The position numbers and the translations under genes are program-made. Under the pieces are notes generated by a model, which saw nothing but the letters and a program-made list of their open reading frames with translations, was not told the DNA's origin and searched no databases. Below are positions 1 through 5,954 of a stretch of DNA of 6,488 bases, one piece after another. The DNA is from Bacteroidota bacterium (GTDB lineage: Bacteria; Bacteroidota; Bacteroidia; Chitinophagales; Chitinophagaceae): positions 1 through 6,488 of the forward strand of contig JAPLER010000199.1 of NCBI GenBank assembly GCA_026391115.1. Direction: 5' to 3'. Within the stretch, counting starts at the first letter, position 1. Every line of letters starts with the position of its first letter.

Positions 1-34
1 AAAAAAGAAACTAAAGTGGTTGAGTGGGAGTAAA

Positions 35-69
35 ATAATGGTTAGTTATTGGTGATTAATTATTAATGA
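35..69. repeat. Degenerate heptad tandem repeat upstream of gatA
   Basis: Four consecutive 7-bp units occupy 42-69: TTAGTTA, TTGGTGA, TTAATTA and TTAATGA, fitting TTRRTKA. A weaker fifth unit (ATAATGG) precedes them at 35-41. The stretch has no convincing ORF and lies about 65 bp before gatA. Low-complexity 7-bp-period sequence of this style is something I associate with Bacteroidota intergenic DNA. Its function is unknown, and nothing here shows that it is a regulatory site. Confidence 0.55.
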
Positions 70-90
70 AAAGCACTAAATATCATAGAC

Positions 91-123
91 ACATTCAAAA
101 TTTATAATTTAACATTCAAAATT
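91..123. repeat. 12-bp direct repeat in the gatA leader
   Basis: ACATTCAAAATT occurs at 91-102 and again exactly at 112-123, a period of 21 bp (two helical turns). The second copy ends 9 bases before the gatA start codon. Two copies one face of the helix apart could be an operator, but the sequence is very AT-rich and could equally be a remnant of the low-complexity repeats just upstream. I see no clear -33/-7 promoter in this leader. Confidence 0.4.
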
Positions 124-132
124 ATTTAAGCC

Positions 133-1563
133 TTGTTTCCATTTAACTCCATAAAAGAATATCAACAACAATTATTGAATAACAACATTACTTGTGTTGA
201 CACAGTGAAATCTTATTTACAACAAATAGAAAGCAATAAACACTTAAATGCTTTTATAGAAGTATTTGAACAAGATGCCTTGCAGCTAGCTGTAAGCCTT
301 GATGCAGAAAGACTTTCTGGAAAAAAATTAGGTAAATTACACGGTGTAATTGTTTCAATAAAAGATGTTATTTGTTACAAAGGGCATCAAGTATCTGCTG
401 CATCAAAAATTTTAGAAAACTATACTGCAGTGTATAATGCAACATTAGTTGAGAAATTATTGCAAGAAGGTGCCATTATTATTGGTAGAAACAATTGTGA
501 TGAATTTGCAATGGGCAGTAGTAGCGAAAATTCTTTTTATGGCATTATAAAAAATGGTATTGATGTAACACGTGTACCAGGTGGCAGCAGTGGTGGAAGT
601 GCAGTTGCTGTACAAATGAATATGAGTATGATTTCTCTTGGTAGCGATACAGGAGGAAGTGTGCGTCAACCAGCAGATTTTTGTGGAATTGTAGGCCTTA
701 AACCAACTTATGGTCGTATTTCTCGTTATGGTTTAATTGCATATGCTTCTTCATTCGATCAAATTGGCATCTTCGCTCAAAGCATTGATGACGCTTCATT
801 AGCACTGGAAGTTATTGCAGGTGCAGATGATTTTGATAGCACTGCATCGCAACAAGAAGTACCAAGTTACTCTACACAATTATCATCTGATAAAAAATAC
901 AAATTCGCATACTTTAAACAAGCTATTGAACACGCAGGGCTTGATAAAGAAATGGCAGCTGCTATTAAAAAATATTTTGAAGTATTAACGCAGAATGGAC
1001 ATACAGTTGAGGCAGTAGAATTTGACTTGCTTGATGAAACCATTCCAACTTATTATGTATTAACCACCGCAGAAGCAAGTAGCAATCTTGCTCGTTTTGA
1101 TGGTGTGAAATATGGTTATAGAGCTACCGGAAATTTTGATAGTTTACAAGCTATGTATAAGCAAACACGTAGTGAAGGTTTTGGTAAAGAAGTACAACGT
1201 AGAATTATGTTGGGAGCTTATGTTTTAAGTGAAGGATATTTTGATGCCTATTTTACCAAAGCACAGCAGGTGCGTCAATTGCTAAGCAATACTACAAAAA
1301 AAGTATTTGAGCAATACGATGCCATCCTCTCTCCTACTGTTCCTACAACTGCATTTAAAATTGGCGAAAAAAGCAACGATAGTGTTGCTATGTATTTAGC
1401 AGATTTATATACCGTTTTTTCAAACCTTGTTGGCATTCCAGCAGTTTGTATAAGCAAGTTTAAACACAGTAATGGTATGCCTTTTGGCTTGCAAATAATG
1501 GGCAAGCATTATCAAGAAACTGAAATGCTAAGTATGGCTAAAACAATAGAATCTACTAACTAA
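133..1563 (+). CDS. gatA: Aspartyl/glutamyl-tRNA amidotransferase subunit A (GatA)
   Basis: GatA is the glutaminase/amidase subunit of cytoplasmic GatCAB. It frees ammonia from glutamine, which GatB uses to convert Glu-tRNA(Gln) to Gln-tRNA(Gln) and, where needed, Asp-tRNA(Asn) to Asn-tRNA(Asn). The product is 476 residues, near the usual 480-490. The amidase signature is intact: Lys77 in VSIKDV, cis-Ser152 in the GGSSGGSAVAV stretch (150-160), and nucleophile Ser176 in GSDTGGSVRQP (170-180), followed by GIVGLKPTYGRISRYG. Spacing agrees with the known Ser-cisSer-Lys triad. The start is TTG: an in-frame TAA lies at 127-129, the first in-frame ATG falls far inside the domain, and the N-terminus MFPFNSIKEYQQQL is family-like. 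No Shine-Dalgarno sequence is seen. gatB and gatC are not adjacent, so subunit genes must lie elsewhere. It converges on purB. Identity is very secure; the exact start slightly less so. Confidence 0.96.
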   Translation: MFPFNSIKEYQQQLLNNNITCVDTVKSYLQQIESNKHLNAFIEVFEQDALQLAVSLDAERLSGKKLGKLHGVIVSIKDVICYKGHQVSAASKILENYTAVYNATLVEKLLQEGAIIIGRNNCDEFAMGSSSENSFYGIIKNGIDVTRVPGGSSGGSAVAVQMNMSMISLGSDTGGSVRQPADFCGIVGLKPTYGRISRYGLIAYASSFDQIGIFAQSIDDASLALEVIAGADDFDSTASQQEVPSYSTQLSSDKKYKFAYFKQAIEHAGLDKEMAAAIKKYFEVLTQNGHTVEAVEFDLLDETIPTYYVLTTAEASSNLARFDGVKYGYRATGNFDSLQAMYKQTRSEGFGKEVQRRIMLGAYVLSEGYFDAYFTKAQQVRQLLSNTTKKVFEQYDAILSPTVPTTAFKIGEKSNDSVAMYLADLYTVFSNLVGIPAVCISKFKHSNGMPFGLQIMGKHYQETEMLSMAKTIESTN

Positions 1564-1568
1564 TCATT

Positions 1569-2915
1569 CTACAGTTTAAATTTCACACCAGTGTAATTGT
1601 GTGGAGTTATTGCTTTTAACTCATTTTTTACAGCAGCACTTACTTTAAGTGTTGCAATAAATTGATGCACAGATTTTTTATCTATAGTAGCATTTCCTCT
1701 ACTAAATTCTTTTAATGCTTCGTAAGCATTTGGATATTCTTCTCTACGCAAAATAGTTTGAATAGCTTCAGCCACAACAGCCCAATTATTTTCTAAATCA
1801 GCATCAATAGCTTTGCTATTTACAACCAATTTGCCCAATCCTTTTTCAATAGACTTAATAGCTAAAATAGTATGTGCAAATGGAACGCCTAGATTTCTCA
1901 AAACTGTACTATCGGTTAAATCTCTTTGCAAGCGAGATATAGGTAATTTACTTGCAAGATGTTGTAATAAAGCATTTGCAACACCTAAGTTGCCCTCAGC
2001 ATTTTCAAAATCAATTGGGTTTACTTTATGTGGCATTGCACTACTACCTACTTCACCTGCTTGTATTTTTTGTGTAAAATAATTTAAAGAAATATACGTC
2101 CACACATCTTTTGCAAAATCCATTAAAATGGTATTGATGCGTTCTACTGCCTGGCAAAATGCAGCTAGGTTATCGTAGTGTTCAATTTGTGTTGTAAACT
2201 GTTGCCTTTCTAGTTGTAATTCTTTCTCTACAAATTCATTGGCAAATGAAACCCAATTAGTTTTAGGAAAAGCAATATGATGGGCATTAAAATTACCTGT
2301 TGCACCACCAAATTTTGCACTAAAAGGAATTTGTGCCAACAAATGAATTTGATTTTGTAAACGCTCCACAAAAACCATTATTTCTTTACCCAAACAAGTT
2401 GGGCTTGCTGCTTGTCCATGTGTACGAGCTAGCATTGGCACATTCTCATTAGCTTTTGCTAATTGATGTAAATGTGTGGTAAGATTAATGATATGTGGCA
2501 AATATTCTTTGCAACAAAAGTCTTGCAATAAATATGGAATAGCAGTATTATTAATATCCTGAGAAGTTAAAGCAAAATGAACCCACTCTAACTGCTTATC
2601 TTCTTTATGTTGTTTTAGAATATTCTTAATAAAATACTCAACCGCTTTTACATCGTGGTTGGTAGTTCTCTCTATATCTTTAATTTCTTGAGCCTGCTCT
2701 AAAGTAAAATCATCTACCATTTGCAACAAGGCCTTTTTTGTTCCAGCATTTATTTTAAAAAACTTCTTTTTACTTAAAAATAAAAAGTACAACACTTCTA
2801 CCCTAACCCTGCCTTTTATTAAAGCATATTCACTAAAATATTCATCTAAAAAAGCAACCTGATTTCTGTAACGTCCATCAATAGGTGATATAGCAGTAAG
2901 TGAGTTTAATTCCAT
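1569..2915 (-). CDS. purB: Adenylosuccinate lyase (PurB)
   Basis: This cytoplasmic enzyme of the fumarase/aspartase superfamily eliminates fumarate in two steps of purine synthesis: SAICAR to AICAR, and adenylosuccinate to AMP. The 448-residue product is full length and resembles the E. coli-type enzyme (about 456 residues) more than the shorter B. subtilis type. Visible landmarks are SPIDGRY (10-16), NHDVKAVEYF (86-95), TSQDINNTA (117-125), ARTHGQAASPT (163-173) with catalytic-acid His166, KFGGATGNFNAHH (201-213), and the superfamily signature GSSAMPHKVNPIDFENAEGN (290-309). The last carries the mobile-loop catalytic serine (Ser291 by comparison with E. coli Ser295), Lys297 and Asn299. The ATG start gives the expected MELNSLTAISPIDGRY N-terminus. 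The gene is divergent from gyrA and its stop codon lies 5 bp from that of gatA. No other pur gene is in view, and no PurR-like operator was recognised. Confidence 0.97.
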   Translation of the reverse strand: MELNSLTAISPIDGRYRNQVAFLDEYFSEYALIKGRVRVEVLYFLFLSKKKFFKINAGTKKALLQMVDDFTLEQAQEIKDIERTTNHDVKAVEYFIKNILKQHKEDKQLEWVHFALTSQDINNTAIPYLLQDFCCKEYLPHIINLTTHLHQLAKANENVPMLARTHGQAASPTCLGKEIMVFVERLQNQIHLLAQIPFSAKFGGATGNFNAHHIAFPKTNWVSFANEFVEKELQLERQQFTTQIEHYDNLAAFCQAVERINTILMDFAKDVWTYISLNYFTQKIQAGEVGSSAMPHKVNPIDFENAEGNLGVANALLQHLASKLPISRLQRDLTDSTVLRNLGVPFAHTILAIKSIEKGLGKLVVNSKAIDADLENNWAVVAEAIQTILRREEYPNAYEALKEFSRGNATIDKKSVHQFIATLKVSAAVKNELKAITPHNYTGVKFKL

Positions 2916-2961
2916 TATGCAAAGAAAAGTAATTATACTTTGAAATTACGTTGTTAAATTG

Positions 2962-3005
2962 TTATTGATTACAGTTTTAAATACACAGTATTAATAATCA
3001 AATAA
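2962..3005. repeat. Imperfect AT-rich inverted repeat between purB and gyrA
   Basis: TTATTGATTA at 2962-2971 pairs with TAATCAAATAA at 2995-3005 over 10 bp, with one bulged A at 3002 and a 23-nt spacer. The unbulged core is TTGATTA/TAATCAA. It sits in the middle of the divergent region, just purB-side of the DnaA box. It has no U-tract typical of a terminator and would be upstream of both genes. It might be a protein-binding palindrome, but AT-rich DNA makes such matches by chance, so this is only a noted structure. Confidence 0.3.
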
Positions 3006-3018
3006 AAACACCTTTAAA

Positions 3019-3027
3019 TGTGGATAA
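3019..3027 (-). promoter_or_regulatory. Exact DnaA-box match (TTATCCACA on minus strand)
   Basis: The plus strand reads TGTGGATAA, the exact complement of the 9-mer DnaA-box consensus TTATCCACA. It is about 51 bp upstream of the proposed gyrA -7 element and about 104 bp from the purB start. A rough base-composition estimate makes an exact match in this intergenic region unlikely by chance (well under 1 in 100), but finding one in a whole genome is expected many times. No second strong box was found nearby (the best is AAATACACA at 2979-2987, two mismatches). It is more consistent with a single regulatory or titration site than with an origin. Function is inferred. Confidence 0.45.
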
Positions 3028-3077
3028 CTCCTCGTTTACAAACCCATTTTTCATATCACTTTTTAGCTTCAAAAACA

Positions 3078-3085
3078 TACATTTG
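3078..3085 (+). promoter_or_regulatory. Putative Bacteroidota -7 promoter element for gyrA
   Basis: TACATTTG matches the Bacteroidota primary-sigma -7 consensus TAnnTTTG at every fixed position. It is the only exact match found upstream of gyrA on the coding strand. Transcription would begin near 3090, giving a leader of roughly 95-100 nt that contains the heptad repeats and a 9-bp inverted repeat. The weakness is the -33 side: no clear TTTG or TTG is found at the usual distance of about 19-21 bp upstream. Treat it as plausible, not established. Confidence 0.35.
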
Positions 3086-3101
3086 CCACTCAATAAAAAG
3101 G

Positions 3102-3176
3102 TTCAAAAAGTTTAATGTTTAAAGTTTAAGAGGTGGTGTAAAATTCAACCTTAAACTTAAAGCCTTAAATCTTAAA
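3102..3176. repeat. Heptad-spaced TTTAA/TTAAA repeats with a 9-bp inverted repeat in the gyrA leader
   Basis: TTTAA recurs at 3111, 3118 and 3125 (period 7), preceded by TTCAA at 3102. A second block has TTCAA at 3144 followed by TTAAA at 3151, 3157, 3165 and 3172 (spacing 7, 6, 8, 7). The two blocks are roughly complementary: AAGTTTAAG at 3122-3130 is the exact inverse complement of CTTAAACTT at 3150-3158, with a 19-nt spacer. If transcription starts near 3090, the RNA could fold here, ending about 30 nt before the gyrA start codon. The pairing is mostly A-U and would be weak. It belongs to the same style of low-complexity heptad sequence as that upstream of gatA. Role unknown. Confidence 0.5.
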
Positions 3177-3187
3177 CAAAAAAACAA

Positions 3188-5875
3188 ATGGAAGAAAATC
3201 AATTACCAGAACAAACAAGCGATAACGATCGTGTGATACAGGTTCCTATTGAGGAACAAATGAAGACGGCGTACATTGACTATTCAATGAGTGTTATTGT
3301 GGGTCGTGCTTTACCCGATGTAAGAGATGGTTTTAAACCAGTTCATCGTCGTGTGTTGTATGCAATGAACGAGTTGAGTAATGGAAGTACAAAGCCATAT
3401 AAAAAAAGTGCTAGAATTGTGGGTGAAGTAATGGGTAAATATCACCCGCATGGCGATGCTAGTATTTACGATACTTTGGTGCGTATGGCTCAAGAGTTTA
3501 CAATGCGTCATACAATGGTTGATGGTCAAGGTAACTTTGGAACACAAGATGGTGATCCACCAGCAGCAATGCGTTATACCGAGGTTCGTTTGCAAAAATT
3601 TGCAGAAGCAATGTTGGAAGATATTGAAAAAGACACGGTTGACTTTCAACCCAACTTTGACGATAGCTTGCAAGAGCCAAGTGTTTTACCTACACGTATT
3701 CCTCAATTATTAATCAATGGTAGTAGTGGTATTGCTGTTGGTATGGCAACTAATATGATGCCTCATAATTTAAGTGAAGTAATTGATGGTTGTGTTGCTT
3801 ATATTGACAATAGAGATATTACTCCAGAAGAAATGTTGCAATATGTAAAAGCTCCAGATTTTCCTACAGGTGGTGTTATTTATGGAATGGAAGGTGTGAA
3901 ACAAGGAATGCTTACAGGTAGAGGAAGAGTTGTGGTTCGTGGTAAATGTCAAATAGATACCAAACCAAGTGGACGTGAGCAAATCGTAATAACTGAAGTC
4001 CCTTACCAAGTAAGTTTAGATGGATTGACTGATAAAATTGGTCAGTTGGTAAATGATAAAACAATTGATGGTATTGCACACGTAAATAATGAAAGTAATA
4101 AACGTGAAGGAACTCGTATTGTGGTTGACTTAAAGCGTGATGCAGTTGCCAATATTGTAATTAATATGTTGTATAAATACACAGAACTGCAAACTAGTTT
4201 TGGTATTAACAATGTAGCTATCAGCAAAGGCCGTCCTCATATTTTTAATGTAAGAGATTTAATTGCCGAGTTCATTGAGTTTAGAATGGATGTGGTGATT
4301 AGAAGAACGAAATTTGAATTAAAGAAAGCAGAGGAAAGAGCTCATTTATTAGAAGGCTATTTAAAAATTATTGCAGATAAAGATCATTTAGATGCAGCAA
4401 TTTCTATCATTCGTGGAAGTTCAACACCAGATGAAGCAAAAAAATCTTTGATAGCTAAATCTGTTGAAGATAAATGGTTCTTGCCATCTAGTTTATTTAA
4501 TGAAGATGCTTTAAAACATTACGAACAAGGTATTGGTTTAAGTGAAAAACAAGCACAAGCTATTCTTGAGTTACGTTTACAACGTTTAACAGGAATGGAA
4601 CGTGAGAAGATTATAGAAGAGTTTAATGGCTTAATGATTACAATTGGCAGATTAAAAGATTTATTGGCAAGCGAACCTTTACGTTTTGAGTTAATTAAAA
4701 CAGAATTGCTTGAAGTAAAAGCAAAATTTGGTGAACCTCGTCGTAGTGAAATTCAGTATTTAGCTGATGAAGCTAATATGCTTGATTTCATTAAAGAAGA
4801 AGATGTGGTGATTACCATTTCACATTTAGGCTATGTAAAACGTACAACTGGTAGCGATTACAGGGCTCAAAAACGTGGTGGTAAAGGTGCAATTGGTGCA
4901 AGAACAAGAGATGAAGATTATGTAGAGCATTTGTTTGTTGCATCTACTCACGACACTATGTTATTCTTTACAGAAAAAGGAAGATGTTTTTGGTTGAATG
5001 TTTATGAAATACCTGATGGCGAAAAAGCTGGTAAAGGAAGAGCTATTCAAAACCTTATTCAAATTCCACCAGACGATAAAGTAAAAGCCATTATTGAAGT
5101 TAGAGACTTACAAGATAAAGAAGCTATTGCTGGTAAATACATTGTGCTTTGTACCAAACAAGGTATTATCAAAAAAACAGATTTAGAAGATTTCAGTCGC
5201 CCACGTGCTAATGGAATTAATGCAATTACAATTAGCGAAGGAGATGAATTGTTAGCTGCTCGTTTAACTGATGGTAATTGTGAAATTATGTTAGCAGTTA
5301 AAAGTGGCAGAGCCATTCGTTTCCCTGAAGAAAAAGTTCGTTCAACTGGTCGTGGTGCAATTGGTGTTTATGGTATTGAAGTAGATGACACCAAAGACGA
5401 AGTTGTAGGAATGATTACCATTAACAGAGACGATAGAAGTAAAACCGTTTTGGTGGTAAGTGAAAAAGGTTTTGGAAAACGTACACCATTGATTGATGCT
5501 GATGGAGAAGATGTATATAGAATTACAAATCGTGGTGGTAAGGGTGTTAAAACGATTAATGTTACTGAAAAAACCGGAAAACTTGTTGGTATTCTAGATG
5601 TAATGGAAAACGAAGACTTAATTATTACTTGTGAAAGTGGTATTACAATTCGTACCAAAATTTCAGCTATTAAACAAAGTGGTAGAAATACACAAGGTGT
5701 TACCTTAATTAAGTTAAAAGGCGAAGATTCAATTGCTGCTATTTCTAAAATTGAAGAGCAAGAAGATGAGGAAGAAGTTGTAGTAGAGAATATTGAAGGT
5801 GCTGAAGGAGATACAACAACCAATATTGAAGCTGAAACTAAAAGTGAAGAGAACAATGAAGAAGCGGAAAGTTAG
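3188..5875 (+). CDS. gyrA: DNA gyrase subunit A (GyrA)
   Basis: GyrA is the DNA breakage-reunion and wrapping subunit of the A2B2 type IIA topoisomerase that introduces negative supercoils using GyrB ATPase. The 895-residue product is complete. The N-terminal cleavage domain (about 10-530) contains the quinolone-resistance region around KYHPHGDASIYDT (84-96), Arg129 and the DNA-linking Tyr130 in AAMRYTEVRL, and Ile182 in GSSGIAVGMAT, matching E. coli Arg121, Tyr122 and Ile174 with a constant offset of 8. The C-terminal beta-pinwheel begins with a canonical GyrA box, QKRGGKG (561-567). This marks it as gyrase rather than topoisomerase IV ParC. Further blade motifs include GKGRAI (615-620) and a second box-like NRGGKG (781-786). 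The protein ends in a strongly acidic tail (856-895). The residue equivalent to E. coli Ser83 is Ala91. The ATG start is preceded by an A-rich leader with no Shine-Dalgarno sequence. gyrB is not in the window. Confidence 0.97.
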   Translation: MEENQLPEQTSDNDRVIQVPIEEQMKTAYIDYSMSVIVGRALPDVRDGFKPVHRRVLYAMNELSNGSTKPYKKSARIVGEVMGKYHPHGDASIYDTLVRMAQEFTMRHTMVDGQGNFGTQDGDPPAAMRYTEVRLQKFAEAMLEDIEKDTVDFQPNFDDSLQEPSVLPTRIPQLLINGSSGIAVGMATNMMPHNLSEVIDGCVAYIDNRDITPEEMLQYVKAPDFPTGGVIYGMEGVKQGMLTGRGRVVVRGKCQIDTKPSGREQIVITEVPYQVSLDGLTDKIGQLVNDKTIDGIAHVNNESNKREGTRIVVDLKRDAVANIVINMLYKYTELQTSFGINNVAISKGRPHIFNVRDLIAEFIEFRMDVVIRRTKFELKKAEERAHLLEGYLKIIADKDHLDAAISIIRGSSTPDEAKKSLIAKSVEDKWFLPSSLFNEDALKHYEQGIGLSEKQAQAILELRLQRLTGMEREKIIEEFNGLMITIGRLKDLLASEPLRFELIKTELLEVKAKFGEPRRSEIQYLADEANMLDFIKEEDVVITISHLGYVKRTTGSDYRAQKRGGKGAIGARTRDEDYVEHLFVASTHDTMLFFTEKGRCFWLNVYEIPDGEKAGKGRAIQNLIQIPPDDKVKAIIEVRDLQDKEAIAGKYIVLCTKQGIIKKTDLEDFSRPRANGINAITISEGDELLAARLTDGNCEIMLAVKSGRAIRFPEEKVRSTGRGAIGVYGIEVDDTKDEVVGMITINRDDRSKTVLVVSEKGFGKRTPLIDADGEDVYRITNRGGKGVKTINVTEKTGKLVGILDVMENEDLIITCESGITIRTKISAIKQSGRNTQGVTLIKLKGEDSIAAISKIEEQEDEEEVVVENIEGAEGDTTTNIEAETKSEENNEEAES

Positions 5876-5881
5876 TTTGGC

Positions 5882-5936
5882 ATCATTTTAAACCAAAAGA
5901 CAGATGATTTATGTAAAATATCAAATCATTTCATCT
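5882..5936 (+). other. Competing short stems between gyrA and the TPR gene
   Basis: Just past the gyrA stop codon, segment 5902-5910 (AGATGATTT) can pair three ways: with ATCATTT at 5882-5888 (7 bp including one G-U), with AAATCAT at 5923-5929 (7 bp perfect, using 5904-5910), or with TCATCT at 5931-5936 (6 bp, using 5902-5907). None is GC-rich or followed by a U-tract, so it is not a convincing intrinsic terminator. No TAnnTTTG promoter was found in the 79-bp gap. Readthrough from gyrA into the next gene is therefore possible. Confidence 0.25.
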
Positions 5937-5954
5937 ACTAACAAATTAAAATAA

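Noticed and set aside
66..107. Short ORF from ATG at 66 to TAA at 105-107 before gatA
   Set aside because: Only 13 codons, overlaps the heptad and direct repeats, and is not in frame with gatA. There is no coding character or ribosome binding site.
1584..1603. Hairpin CACAC/GTGTG near the gatA-purB junction as a bidirectional terminator
   Set aside because: The stem is only 5 bp with a 10-nt loop, lies within the purB coding sequence, and has no flanking T-tract.
2924..2937. purB promoter on the minus strand (TACTTTTC at 2924-2931, or TATAAT at 2932-2937)
   Set aside because: The first misses the G of TAnnTTTG and sits only 8 bases from the start codon. The second is an E. coli-type -10 in AT-rich DNA of a lineage that does not use that consensus. 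Neither has a convincing upstream partner.
2916..3187. Intergenic region as chromosomal origin (oriC)
   Set aside because: There is one exact DnaA box but no cluster of boxes, no obvious AT-rich 13-mer array, and no dnaA, dnaN or gyrB alongside. Kept only as a single-box observation.
3311..3673. Minus-strand 120-codon ORF within the gyrA cleavage domain
   Set aside because: It lies wholly across the most conserved GyrA motifs on the opposite strand, and its product shows no family features.
5368..5856. Long minus-strand ORF (162 codons) inside the 3' part of gyrA
   Set aside because: It is antisense to the well-supported gyrA pinwheel and acidic tail. Its serine-rich product is what the complement of Glu/Lys-rich codons gives, with no recognisable domain.
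3188..5875. Topoisomerase IV ParC as an alternative identity for gyrA
   Set aside because: The exact GyrA box QKRGGKG, the full pinwheel motifs and the N-terminal sequence all fit GyrA. ParC lacks the canonical box.
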